Positions 21,099-30,894 of a stretch of 64,000 nucleotides of DNA are shown here, piece by piece (position 1 is the first letter of the stretch; every line of letters starts with the position of its first letter). The notes beneath the pieces are model-generated. The model was not told the origin of the DNA. It saw nothing but the letters and a program-made list of their open reading frames with translations, and did no database searches. Source of the stretch: Anthoceros angustus (taxonomy: Eukaryota; Streptophyta; Anthocerotopsida; Anthocerotales; Anthocerotaceae); contig MU008165.1 in the NCBI GenBank assembly GCA_010909165.1, forward strand, positions 2,046,001 to 2,110,000. Reading direction: 5' to 3'. Both the position numbers and the translations under genes were made by a program.

Positions 21099-22141
21099 TC
21101 AAAAATACTTCTTGACCTTCCGACCATTCACTCGCGTTAGCGAGGTCTCCATCCAAGACTCGCGGTGAACAGACCCATTCTCATACACCTCCTCAACCTT
21201 GTAGGGTCCCATCCACCTCAATCTCAACTTTCCTGGAAAATCTAAGTATCGGCTGTCATACAGCAACACCAAATCTCCAGCCACAATCACTTCTCTCTTT
21301 CGAAGCTTCCCGTCATGTCGATGCTTCCGTTGTTCTTGGATCTTGTAGGTCTCCTCAAGTGCCTCTTCTCGGTCCTCCTCATAAGTCGCGAAAGCCTCCA
21401 ATCGTATTTGTTTGTTGTCCTCCACAGTCATCCTTACGTCCTCCATGATTCGATGTGTTGGAATCTCAAACTCAATTGGTAACACTTGGTGACATCCGTA
21501 GGTCGGATAGTAGGCGTTCGTTTCGTGGTTACCTTCTCGGTATCGATATGCCCAAAGTCTTTGAATGAAGCTTCGTGTCGATCATACATGTGTGTGGATC
21601 ACCTTAGTCAAAATGGTACCCGACAATCCGTTGGTCTTCTCGTGAGGCCATTTGCCTTGGGTTGTAAGGCGTTGTCTTGCGGTGTCGTATGTTGAAGTAG
21701 CTGGTCAGCGACTCAATGTGATGTTCAAGTGAGTTCCTCGGTCACTCACCAACTCAAGGACAACCATACGTGTGATGATGTTCTCAAACAAAAATTTTAC
21801 GCATTGTCGGGCGTCATCCTTCCTATGCCTCGCCTCTACCATCTTGGTGCGATGTCGGTGGCCACCAATATGTATTGCTTAGTCCACGGTAGGTGGGCGA
21901 ATCGGCCAACAAAGTCGATTCCCACTTCTCAAAAGGAGCGAGTGGCGAATGTAGGTCGATGGCCCTTTGTGTGACGATGTCGGCCTCCCTACGGCCCGGC
22001 GCGCATCTCCTAATAGAATCCCAAACATCACGTTGCATGGTAGTCCACCAAAAGCCTGTATCCAAAATCTTCTTAATCGTGACCTGCACCGAGTAATGAC
22101 CTCCTGCCTCCTCCGCATGTAAAGCCTCAATCACTAAAACT
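21099..22141 (-). pseudogene. Ty3/Gypsy integrase, 3' end of pol, broken
   Basis: Read from 22134 down. It starts with the H2C2 zinc-binding region (HAEEAGGHYSVQ, then FWWTTMQRDV, then RRC). The catalytic core follows in pieces: GIDFVGRFAHLPWTKQYI with the first Asp (about 21920), VSDRGTHLN with the second Asp (about 21755), and NG.EKTNGL with the Glu (about 21640). The C-terminal part is intact at 21099-21485: LPIEFEIPTHRIM, AGDLVLLYDSRY and RWMGPYKVEEVYENGSV. The frame breaks near 21940, 21800 and 21490. The element is cut at 22142, where an unrelated RING fragment begins, so RT and gag are absent. The product inserts the cDNA into the genome. Confidence 0.85.
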
Positions 22142-22460
22142 GCCTCTCCAGGCTCCAGACACCTTCGTATTCAAAGGGACAATGACCATGAGCTAGACAA
22201 TGCATTATCTAAACTTGCAGTTGACAAGAAGACTCTGGAAGATGCGGCTTGGGGATTGGAGTGCGAAGGAAACACGTTGCGTCAGAACCTGGAGGCAGAG
22301 CAGGAGAAAAAAGCGTGCTTGATCTGCTATGTGAAGCCTAGGAACACCGTCGTCCTTCCTTGCTTGCATTTTATGTTTTGCAACTTGCATTGACTGTGAG
22401 TTGGGATCTCTGTGTCCTATTTGCAGGCCCCATCCTTGGGTATATAGTGTGAATGTGCTT
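22142..22460 (+). pseudogene. Coiled-coil plus C3HC4 RING fragment (RING D), kinesin-like C-terminus
   Basis: A plus-strand frame runs RIQRDNDHELDNALSKL, then EDAAWGLECEGN, then QNLEAEQEKKACLIC. It is a charged helix leading into CLIC, x11, CLHFMFCN. A frameshift at about 22384 ('tgcaacttgcattgac') moves the rest to another frame: CIDCELGSLCPICRPHPWVY, stop at 22461. Joined, the spacing fits C-x2-C...C-x-H-x3-C-x2-C...C-x2-C. RINGs of this kind end some plant kinesins and coiled-coil E3 ligases and bind E2 enzymes. It starts abruptly at the retroelement edge; an intron acceptor (ctctccag) at 22150 is possible. Gene identity beyond RING is unsure. Confidence 0.6.
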
Positions 22461-22810
22461 TAGCTCCAATGCTATTGTTGCTGTCTATTTTAAACCTTTC
22501 AACTGGGCCTTGGTGTACGCTATGGGCGAGTTGCTAAGAATAATGTACGGGCATGCAATACACTTTTTGTATGGCGAGACCTTAGCAATTGGCGAGGACA
22601 TAGCATTAACAATGTACTTTTGAGGTTTAAAGGGCCTTTCTATAAGAAAAGCAGCCTTTAATTGTACCCTAAGCTTTGGTTCTTGTATGGAGCTATGGCT
22701 CTTTGTTCCAACAAAGGCATCTCTTGGTTGGTTGGTTGAGGTTCGGATCTGCTTCTCCACTTCTCGCTCTATTTGTAAGAAAAGGTATCCCACGTACGAG
22801 TGGAGAGGTG
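22461..22810. other. Spacer between RING D and the inverted segment
   Basis: Balanced composition with a short internal echo ('gcgagttgctaagaataatg' and 'gcgagaccttagcaattggc'). No gene or RNA recognised. It could be the 3' UTR of the RING D gene. Confidence 0.4.
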
Positions 22811-23401
22811 TGATGTAGAGGCGCAAGTCTGAACAGTTGCTGGCATGGTGGAGAGCTCCCCTCCAGCGCTATCGCCACCATGCTTAAACAAAAAGACACT
22901 TTCAAAAACGAGCCCGCGTAGGAAGAAATGCCAGCCATTTCTTACGCCAAATAGACAACATTTATAAGAACGTGGTTACTAAGCATCTTGTGCTTCGATC
23001 GATACTTAGATGGGGTGTCTAGAGGGAGTGGATACCCTTGGTGCGAATAGCTGAGGCACACTATAGTACAAGTTGTTAAGAACCAAGTCCTATTATAGGA
23101 AAATTCAATCAAGTGGACTATAATAGACAAAAAGCTAGGTAAAGATTTAGAATCACCCACCTTAGTAGAAAAAGGGACCCACACTCATCCATGCCTCGTC
23201 TCATCATCACTAACCACATCATTTATGCGGAAAATGCTCGATTATGTGTGTGAGAATCACATTCCTCAAGCGCATTTATTTGAAATAATGTCAATCCCAT
23301 TTATTGTTGCAATCATTTCATTCCGCATTTCATTGAGGATTTCATCTATTCTTGTCGCAGTTATGAAGCTCATCTATGTTTATCTCATCATCATGAAGAT
23401 T
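22811..23401 (-). repeat. Inverted copy of the unit segment 27411-27990
   Basis: The reverse complement of this segment matches the end of each array unit, from 'aatcttcatgatgatgag' to 'gcgcctctacatca'. With 23402-23967 it forms a 1.16-kb block whose flip would join '...cgcctctacatca' to 'ctaaagagc' at 23968, exactly as at the other unit boundaries. Confidence 0.85.
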
Positions 23402-23753
23402 CGATCATTATCAACTTCAAGTATTAATCCTTTGCAATTGGGAAATGTGCATCTTGCATGATGATTATGCAACCATGGAGCAAGACATCGCTTGAAAGGA
23501 ATGAGAACATCGTCCACTTGTGTGATTTCTTGATGTTTTTAATTTCATCTTGACAAATGGTGCAATCCTTGACTTCGTCGCCATTATACATCCTTGTTCT
23601 CACCTTGAATGTTCTTCTAATTGAACTGTTATGCTCCATCAGGATTTCCCTAACCCTAAATGAATTCTTCGCTTCCTTGGAATAAGGAATAATGTGGTAT
23701 TCTGGATGCAGTGATATGCCATATATTCGATGACAAACATATATAGTTGGGGG
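23185..23753 (-). CDS. RING C: RING-type protein gene, fullest copy, frame broken
   Basis: Minus strand. The frame is open from 23753 (PTIYVCHRIYG) through IIPYSKEAKNSFRVREIL, MEHNSSIRRTFKVRTRMY and DEVKDCTICQDEIKN (CTIC about 23555-23566). After a frame change near 23510 it reads DDVLIPFKRCLAPWLHNHHA, then RCTFPNCKGLILEVDNDR. After another change near 23405 it joins the tail found in every unit: DDEINIDEL, then RIDEILNEMRNEMIATING. The layout (RING, then helical tail) matches RING A. It has C-x2-C, CLAPWLH and C-x4-C, but the middle C-x-H is degraded, so E3 ligase activity is inferred only. The upstream exon or promoter is not resolved; an AG acceptor (tacctag) lies near 23765. Confidence 0.5.
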
Positions 23754-23967
23754 TCATGTAACTAGGTATTATCAGGTAAAAAAAGTTTTTTCTCGATAAC
23801 AAAATTGATAATAATTATAAATTGGTCTTACTATTTTAAATATTAGATAAAAATTATAAGATCTAATATATATGGTATCTATGTATGGAGTTGTGTTCAC
23901 TGCAGCTTCTTAAAGATAGGTAGATCTCTAGAGTTTAGGGTTTATAGGTAGATAGAGGTTCGCTAGG
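23754..23967. other. AT-rich spacer, possible intron or promoter of RING C
   Basis: A/T-rich with 'gataataattataaattgg' and 'aatatatatggtatc' words. It ends at 'cgctagg', where array sequence (ctaaagagc) begins. Also holds telomere-like 'gagtttagggtttata' once; not a telomere. Confidence 0.4.
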
Positions 23968-24665
23968 CTAAAGAGCAGCATATGTGACTTGTGTCTGTGT
24001 GTAGGACCCAGCTACCTGAGCGTCGTACGACGTTTCCGCCATGGTCTAGGGGCCCTACCATACGTGAATGCATGTCCATATGGCCCTTCGTATGCCACTA
24101 CGAGTGATGGGGAAAAATTGAAATGTGTATGAATTGAGAGTGTAAAACGTCTTGAAAGTCTCACCTGGTGTGAGCCTGTAGGTAAGCCTATTAAGGCCCT
24201 AGGTTGTGCAGTATTCGACCAATATATCGTTTTCCTGGTCTCATGGGGTTAGGAAGAGCCAACTTGCAGTTCTCTTGCAGCCCTTGCAGGTAGTGGATTA
24301 CCACCAGGTCGTGACACAAAGCCAGAACATTGCGTAGGAACGGCATCACATAAAGCCCTCAAGCTTGAGGCAAACTGGTTGGTGGAATCCTTTGACGAAT
24401 GATAGTGAGAAAGAGCTCATACATTTGCTGCCCGTGTGTATGTGTTCCCATACTAACAACCCCCTGTCTATAACTATATGTTACACATGTGCATAGGTAT
24501 ATCTAACAAAGTGGCACCCTCGGCGGGACCTGCACATTCAAGTGCAAAAGGCTTGATGTCCTAACCTAAGGCTGGCTTGTCATCTGACTCATCATTCGCT
24601 AAGCTTTCCTTCACGGCTCCTGTTTGCCTAACAAGCCAGGCACACAAATCCGTCGATCTCTTGAT

Positions 24666-24985
24666 TTAGAAGGTTGCTTCTTGGGAAATGAAATGCTCTA
24701 CTAACCGAGTCCTTAGAGGTTTTGACTTCACGGAGGAGGAACTTGCTGCCTCGACTTCACGGAGGAGGAACTTGCTGCCTCGACTTAGTGAATAAAAATT
24801 CCAGAAATAGTCCCAATAGTAGTTCCCATGGGGCTTGTCAACACCCAAAGTGTATACCCTCATGTTTGTGCTTGATCATTAGATCCAAGTCTTCCAAGCA
24901 CCGTCGGGCAATTATTCTTTGGGGTCTTCCTCATCCCACACTATTGTTGCGATGTTGAACTTCTTAGGCTCGAGTCTTCGACAAG
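24666..24985 (-). pseudogene. WDEED frame, U1 copy
   Basis: Unrecognised minus-strand protein found in every unit and described at 43680-44035, the most open copy. In U1 a 31-bp word ('gacttcacggaggaggaact' onward) is doubled at 24721-24782. Confidence 0.35.
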
Positions 24986-25037
24986 GTCCGTGATCATCCA
25001 TCCGCCGAAAGTTCGTCCACAAAAACATTGCGTCGGT

Positions 25038-25292
25038 CTAATTCTTTAGAGTTTTAAAGTGGTTTATTGACCATAGGCTGGTTTCTTACGTTCTTTGGGG
25101 TCCAATTCTTAAGAGTTTTAGAGTGATTTATTGAGGATAGGTTGATTTCTTACGTTCTTGAGGTCCAATTCTTAAGAGTTTTAAAGTGGTTTAGCGACAA
25201 TAGGCTGGTTTCTTCGTTCTTTGGGGTCCAATTCTTAAGAGTTTTAAAGTGGTTTAGTGACAATAGGCTGGTTTCTTACGTTCTTTGGGATT
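25038..25292. repeat. 64-bp minisatellite, U1
   Basis: Four copies of a roughly 64-bp unit containing 'attcttaagagttttaaagt', then ggttta, then gacaataggctggtttctt. The first copy is divergent (tctttagag, gaccatagg) and the second has gaggataggttga. The same four-copy order recurs in later units, so it arose before the array. Confidence 0.9.
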
Positions 25293-25892
25293 TTGGGAGC
25301 GCTCTTATCAATGTGCTTTGGTGAGGTGAATCGTGTCATCCTCATCCAAGCACATTCAAGCGTTAGGTGGCGATTTAGGCGGCTCATGTATCGTGTATGA
25401 TTTGGAGCTTTTGATCCTACATTGGCCATGTTATCGAGCTTGGCTGGTTGGATGGTGTCGTTTGAGGTTTACTTATGAGTCTCAAGCTTTGAGTGGATTG
25501 GGAGTTCGGAGGTAGTCGGTGTTTAGAGGTTCGTGTGTAGGTGTTCTTATTCAACATTGTCCACTTGTCTTTCTGGAGGTATTCGGTCTCATGTGAAGGT
25601 CTCTTTGGAGGGCTTTGTCCTATTTTGGTGTATATTTTCAACAAAACCAGAATTGTTTTGAAAAACCCATAAATATTCATGTAAATTTAATCAGAAAAAT
25701 GACTTATCTATACAAAAATAGAAGATAGTTATATGATAATTATTAAATAAATAACTAAAATAATCAAAATAATTCAAATGATTATTTAATACTTTCTTCT
25801 CAATATAAATGAGATGATCTAAATCATCTAGGTGTACTCGTTGGATAGGGTGGCTCCATCTACAATAGGTGTACTCACTAGATGGGATGGCC

Positions 25893-26385
25893 CTATCCAC
25901 CATAGGATAGCGCCAAAGCTACTTGATCTGGATGCCTGTGTTCATATATAGCAAGACACCATTGCAATTCAACATACAAGAAAAGCCTTTCATCTTCGTC
26001 GTTACTTTGGATTGCATTTTCTCCATCTTGTCGGAAGCTTTGTTCAATCCGCGCATACGACATTATATCCATCTCTACTCTCCCACTCACAATATCTCTT
26101 ATCATTTGAATGTCCTCTTGGATGGAAATGAGGTCATTCGAAATTGATGTGGAAGATGACTTTCGTCTTGAGATGGTAAACCTTTTCGTAATCTCTTCTC
26201 TAAAGTGTATTTCACGTCTACATAATGGGCATGTACGTCACGCCACACATATGCAACCATGGATCTAAACATTTTTATGATACAAATGAGCACATATATT
26301 TTATTTTAGTAATCTCTGGCCCACCTCAAGACTATCAAGGCAAGCGGTTGGTGGAATCCTTTCTTCATTTTGATAAACATTTGTA
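25893..26385 (-). pseudogene. RING A, U1 copy: RING-H2 protein with helical tail
   Basis: Minus strand. Family layout: MFIKMKKPMIQVTC, CLD.LEVGQEITKIN, CAHLYHKN, CLDPWLHM, CPLCRREIHF, SRRKSSSTSISNDLIS, IQEDIQMIRDIVSG, then IEQ.FRQDGENAIQS and DEDERLFL, ending LALSYGG (stop at 25893). Cys and His spacing fits a RING-H2 (C-x2-C, C-x-H-x2-H-x2-C, C-x2-C), typical of E2-binding ubiquitin ligases. In U1 the 3' frame 25893-26105 is open for 70 codons. Upstream, the first C-x2-C region (26329-26365) is replaced by a word from elsewhere in the unit, 'gcggttggtggaatccttt'. All A copies share a missing base between KN and CLDPWLH. Confidence 0.6.
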
Positions 26386-26934
26386 GATACATTGTAAATT
26401 GAAGACGTGTTCATGATTCTAACGCAATATTCTGAGATGTTATGTAGGCTAGTATAACCGTAATGCACGAAGAATAGTAAATGTTATGAGAAAAACCTCT
26501 TCAAAAGGTTATGAAAATACCCTCTTTTCTAAGTATGTGAAAGAAGCATATACCTTCGCATATATAGGCCATCATTTTGATAATGACCTTGGATTTTGTA
26601 CATCTAAATTTGACCTACTTTTGTTTATTTTAGGCTGTCATTTTCTATTTTGTCCTTGGATTTCGATCATGTTTGGTTTTATTTTGTACTTGATTTGGCC
26701 CATGTGTCATTTTTATTTTGTCCTTGGATTTCGCCCATGTGAACTCTTTCAAGATATGTTTGAAGAACACGTACATCTCACATAGAGATTTAAAGGCGAT
26801 ATTCTTTTGAAAAGCATATTGTTAAAAAATTGAATGATTTTTGTGGAAAGAAAACAACGATAATCCTAAATCCTAACAAAACTACAACTAATGTTGTGCA
26901 TGACAACTTCGGTGCATAGCCAAGGATGCTAATA

Positions 26935-27327
26935 CATGGAACGTAACAAGGCCATGAGGCGGGGCATGAGGTTAGGTGAAAACCAGGGTAAACCGGGGTC
27001 TTGAGATGATAAACCACTATTTGTATTCTCTTCTCTAAGTATACTTCACGTCTACATAGTGGGCATGTACGTCACGCCACACACATATGCAACCATGGAT
27101 CAAACATTTTTGTGATACAAATGAGCACATATGTTTATTTTAGTAATCTCTTGGCCCACCTCAAGTTTATCAAGGCAAAATTGCAGTCACTTGAATCATC
27201 GGCTTCTTCATTTTGATAAACATATGTAGATCCTCTCTATCTCTACTCTCTCAATAGAGTTTCTCATTAAGTAAGTTAAGTCGTTATAGTCGCTATGAAA
27301 ATCGTTATGTCTATTCGCACGGATACT
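26935..27327 (-). pseudogene. RING B, U1 copy: RING-H2 protein
   Basis: Minus strand paralogue of RING A. Starting just inside a possible AG acceptor (atatttag, near 27328), it reads NRHNDFHSDYNDLTYLM, then RNSIERVEIEDLHMFIKMKK, then PMIQVT..CLDKLEVGQ, KINICAHLYHKN, FDPWLHM, CPLCRREVYFREE. The tail differs from RING A (SGLSSQDLVYPGF, then MPRLMALL). The AT-rich block 27330-27410 would be the intron. Frame errors sit at the CxxC (27180) and between KN and FDPWLH. The CxxC word here is 'ggcaaaattgcagtcacttg', one of several variants seen between copies. Confidence 0.6.
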
Positions 27328-27410
27328 AAATATTCATCTCCTTATTTTATATTTTATTATATTTTTAATAATAAACTAATTTAAACATCATATAATTAGA
27401 TTATAATAAT

Positions 27411-27640
27411 AAAATCTTCATGATGATGAGATAAACACGGATGAGCTTCTTACAATGCACAAGACTAGATGAAAATCCTCAATGAAATGCGGAATGAAAT
27501 GATTGCAACAATAAATGGGATTGACATTATTTACGAAATAAATGCGTTGAGGAATGTGATTCTCACACACATAATCGAGCATTTTCCGCACATAAATGAT
27601 GTGGTTAGTGATGATGAGACGAGGCATGGATGAGTGTGGG
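27411..27640 (+). pseudogene. RING C tail exon, U1 copy
   Basis: Plus strand: HDDEINTDELL, then LDEILNEMRNEMIATINGID, IIYEIN, EHFPHINDVVSDDETRHG, stop. This is the tail of RING C without its RING. The frame changes at 'cttacaatgcacaagac'; copies reading 'aatctgcac' (U4, U6) stay open there, so two bases are missing at a CTG. It resembles the RING A tail segment (IQEDIQMIRDIVSG), suggesting common descent. Confidence 0.5.
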
Positions 27641-27769
27641 TCCCTTTTCTACTAAGGTGGGTGATTCTAAATCTTTACCTAGCTCTTTGTCTATTATAGT
27701 CCACTTGATTGAATTTTCCTATAATAGGACTTGGTTCTTAACAACTTGTACTATAGTGTGCCTCAGCTA

Positions 27770-27966
27770 TTCGCACCAAGGGTATCCACTCCTCTAGACA
27801 CCCCATCTAAGTATCGATCAAGCACAAGATGCTTAGTAACCACGTTCTTATAAATGTTGTCTATTTGGCTTAAGAAATGGTGGCATTTCTTCCTCTGTGA
27901 GCTCGTTTTGAAAGTGTCTTTTGTTTAAGCATGGTGGCGATAGCTGGAGGAGCTCTCCACCGTGCG
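27770..27966 (-). pseudogene. Conserved minus frame LKQKTLSKR, U1 copy
   Basis: Unrecognised frame AIATMLKQKTLSKRA, KKCHHFLSQIDNIYKN, VVTKHLVLDRYLDGVSRGVD, ending LGANS. Described fully at 49381-49593. In U1 it is shifted by an extra 'tg' near 27897. Confidence 0.3.
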
Positions 27967-28620
27967 CCTGAGACTTGCGCCTCTACATCACTAAAGAGCA
28001 TATGTGACTTGTGTCGTGTGTAGGACCTAGCTACAGGCGTCGTGCAGCGTTTCCGCCATGGTCTAGGGGCCCTACCATACGTGAATGCATGTCCATATGG
28101 CCCTTCGTGGTATGCCACTACGGTGATGGGGAAAAATTGAAATGTGTATGAATTGAGAGTGTAAAAGCGTCTTGAAAGTCTCACGGTGTGAGCTGTGGGT
28201 AAGCCTATTAAGGCCCTAGGTTGTGCGATTCACCAATATATCGTTTTCCTGGTCTCATGGGGTTAGGAAGAGCCAACTTGCGTTCTCTTGCAGCCCTTGC
28301 GGTAGTGGATTACCACCGTCGTGACACAAAGCGAACATTGCGTGAACGGCATCACATAAAGCCCTCAAGCTTGAGGCAAGCGGTTGGTGGAATCCTTTGA
28401 CGAATGATAGTGAGAAAGAGCTCATACATTTGCTGCCCGTGTGTATGTGTTCCCATACTAACATGTCTAAAACTATATGTTACACATGTGCATAGGTATA
28501 TCTAACAAAGTGGCACCCTCGGCGGGACCTCACATTCAAGTGCAAAAGGCTTGATGTCCTAACCTAAGGCTTGTCATCGACTCATCATTCGCTAAGCTTT
28601 CCTTCACGGCTCCTGTTTGC

Positions 28621-28960
28621 CTAACAAGCCGTGCACACAAATCCGTCGATCTCTTGATTTAGAAGGTTGCTTCTTGGGAAATGAAATGCTCTACTAACCG
28701 AGTCCTTAGAGGTTTTCGACTTCACGGAGGAGGAACTTGCCTCGACTTCCGTCGGAATAAAAATTCCAGAAATAGTCCCAATAGTAGTTCCCATGGGGCT
28801 TGTCAACACCCAGTGTATACCCTCGTGTTTGTGCTTGATCATTAGATCCAAGTCTTCCAAGCACCGTCAGGCGTTATTCTTTGGGGTCTTCCTCATCCCA
28901 CACTATTGTTGCGATGTTGAACTTCTTAGGCTCGAGTCTTGACAAGGTCCGTGATCATCC
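28621..28960 (-). pseudogene. WDEED frame, U2 copy
   Basis: Minus frame RCLEDLDLMIKHKHEGIH is visible; upstream WDEED is out of frame because 'gcaattattc' is changed to 'gcgttattc' near 28872. Confidence 0.35.
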
Positions 28961-28992
28961 ATCCGCCAGTTCGTCCACAAAAACATTGCGTC

Positions 28993-29250
28993 GTCTAATT
29001 CTTTAGAGTTTTAAAGTGGTTTATTGACCATAGGCTGGTTTCTTACGTTCGTGGGGTCCAATTCTTAAGAGTTTTAGAGTGATTTATTGAGGATAGGTTG
29101 ATTTCTTCGTTCTTGAGGTCCAATTCTTAAGAGTTTTAAAGTGGTTTATTGACAATAGGCTGGTTTCTTCGTTCTTTGGGGTCCAATTCTTAAGAGTTTT
29201 AAAGTGGTTTAGTGACAATAGGCTGGTTTCTTACGTTCTTTGGGATTTTG
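28993..29250. repeat. 64-bp minisatellite, U2
   Basis: Four copies. The third reads 'ggtttattgacaatagg' where U1 has 'ggtttagcgacaatagg', a real substitution type also seen in U3. Confidence 0.9.
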
Positions 29251-29847
29251 GAGCTCTTATCAATGTGCTTTGGTGAGGTGAATACGTGTCATCCTCATCC
29301 AAGCACATTCAAGCGATTAGGTGGCGATTTGGGCGGCTCATGTATCGTGTATGATTTGGAGCTTTTGATCCAACATTGGCCATGTTATCGAGCTTGGCTG
29401 GTTGGATGGTGTCGTTTGAGGTTTACTTCGTTATGAGTCTCAAGCTTTGAGTGGATTGGGAGTTCGGAGGTAGTCGGTGTTTAGGTTCGTGTGTAGGTGT
29501 TCTTATTCAACATTGTCCACTTGTCTGCTGGAGGTATTCGGTCTCGATGTGAAGGTCTCTTTGGAGGGCTTTGTCCTATTTTGGTGTATATTTTCAACAA
29601 AACCAGAATTGTTTTGAAAAACCCATAAATATTCATGTAAATTTAATCAGAAAAATGACTTATCTATACAAAATAGAAGATAGTTATATGATAATTATTA
29701 AATAAATAACTAAAATAATCAAAATAATTCAAATGATTATTTAATACTTTCTTCTCAATATAAATGAGATGATCTAAATCATCTAGGTGTACTCGTTGGA
29801 TAGGGTGGCTCCATCTACAATAGGTGTACTCACTAGATGGGATGGCC

Positions 29848-30345
29848 CTATCCACCATAGGATAGTGCCAAAGCTACTTGATCCGGATGCCTGTTCATAT
29901 ATAGCAAGACACCATTGCAATTCAACATACAAGAAAAGCCTTTCATCTTCTCGTTACTTTGGATTGCATTTTCTCCATCTTGTCGGAAGATTTGTTCAAT
30001 CCGCATCGACATTATATCCATCTCTACTCTCCACTCACAATATCTCTTATCATTTTGAATGTCCTCTTGGATGGAAATGAGGTCATTCGAAATTGATGTG
30101 GAAGATGACTTTCGTCTTGAGATGGTAAACCTTTTTATAATCTCTTCTCTAAAGTGTATTTCACGTCTACATAATGGGCATGTACGCGCCCGCACATATG
30201 TAACCATGGATCTAAACATTTTTATGATACAAATGAGCACATATATTTATTTTAGTAATCTCTGGCCCACCTCAAGACTATCAAGGCAAACAAAGACAAG
30301 TCACTTACGAATCATCGGCTTCTTCATTTTGATAAACATTTGTAG
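29848..30345 (-). pseudogene. RING A, U2 copy
   Basis: One continuous minus frame of 130 codons covers the second half of the RING and most of the tail: YVRARTCPLCRREIHF, then SRRKSSSTSISNDLIS, to SYGG. It is the longest uninterrupted RING A frame. The loop before CPLC (RART) differs from the GVTT of other copies through indels at 'acgcgcccgc'. Confidence 0.6.
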
Positions 30346-30894
30346 ATACATTGTAAATTGAAGACGTGTTCATGATTTCTAACAATATTCTGATGTTATG
30401 TAGGCTAGTATAACCGTAATGCACGAAGAATAGTAAATGTTATGAGAAAAACCTCTTCAAAAGGTTATGAAAAATACCCTCTTTTCTAAAGTATGTGAAA
30501 GAAGCATATACCTTATATATAGGCCATCATTTTGATAATGACCTTGGATTTTGTACATCTAAAATTTGACCTACTTTTGTTTATTTTAGGCTGTCATTTT
30601 CTATTTTGTCCTTGGATTTCGATCATGTTTGGTTTTATTTTGTACTTGATTTGGCCATGTGTCATTTTTATTTTGTCCTTGGATTTCATGTGAACTCTTT
30701 CAAGATATGTTTGAAGAACACGTACATCTCACATAGAGATTTAAAGGCGGATATTCTTTTGAAAAGCATATTGTTAAAAAAATTGAATGATTTTTGTGGA
30801 AAAGAAAACAACGATAATCCTAAATCCTAACAAAACTACAACTAATGTTGTGCATGACAACTTCGATTAGCCAAGGATGCTAATACATGGGCTG

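Larger units (their letters stand above)
23968..27990. repeat. Array unit U1 (4.02 kb)
   Basis: First of about eight head-to-tail units. The order from left is: the word 'ctaggggccctaccatacgt' (24048), 'taaggccctaggttgtgc' (24195), the minus WDEED frame, the 64-bp minisatellite, a moderately rich stretch (25293-25640), an AT-rich block (25690-25800), RING A (minus), a T-rich block (26560-26750), RING B (minus), an AT-rich block (27330-27410), the plus-strand RING C tail, and 'gcgcctctacatca'. Confidence 0.95.

Noticed and set aside
23930-23950. Telomere-type repeat (tttaggg)
   Set aside because: Only one copy ('gtttagggttta'); no tandem run.
25038-25292. CRISPR-like array
   Set aside because: The 64-bp repeats are contiguous, with no unique spacers and no cas genes; the same applies to the 10-bp repeat at 1917-2049.
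26486-26785. A 99-codon hydrophobic plus-strand frame (and copies at 40679, 41640, 57321) resembling a membrane protein
   Set aside because: It lies in a T-rich tract; the apparent hydrophobic helices follow from TTT/TTA codons, and its ends vary between units.
27418-27627. Minus-strand frame MPRLIITNHIIY... as the coding strand of the RING C tail
   Set aside because: The plus-strand frame is richer in charged residues, is linked to the RING in the left copy, and is restored in U4 and U6.
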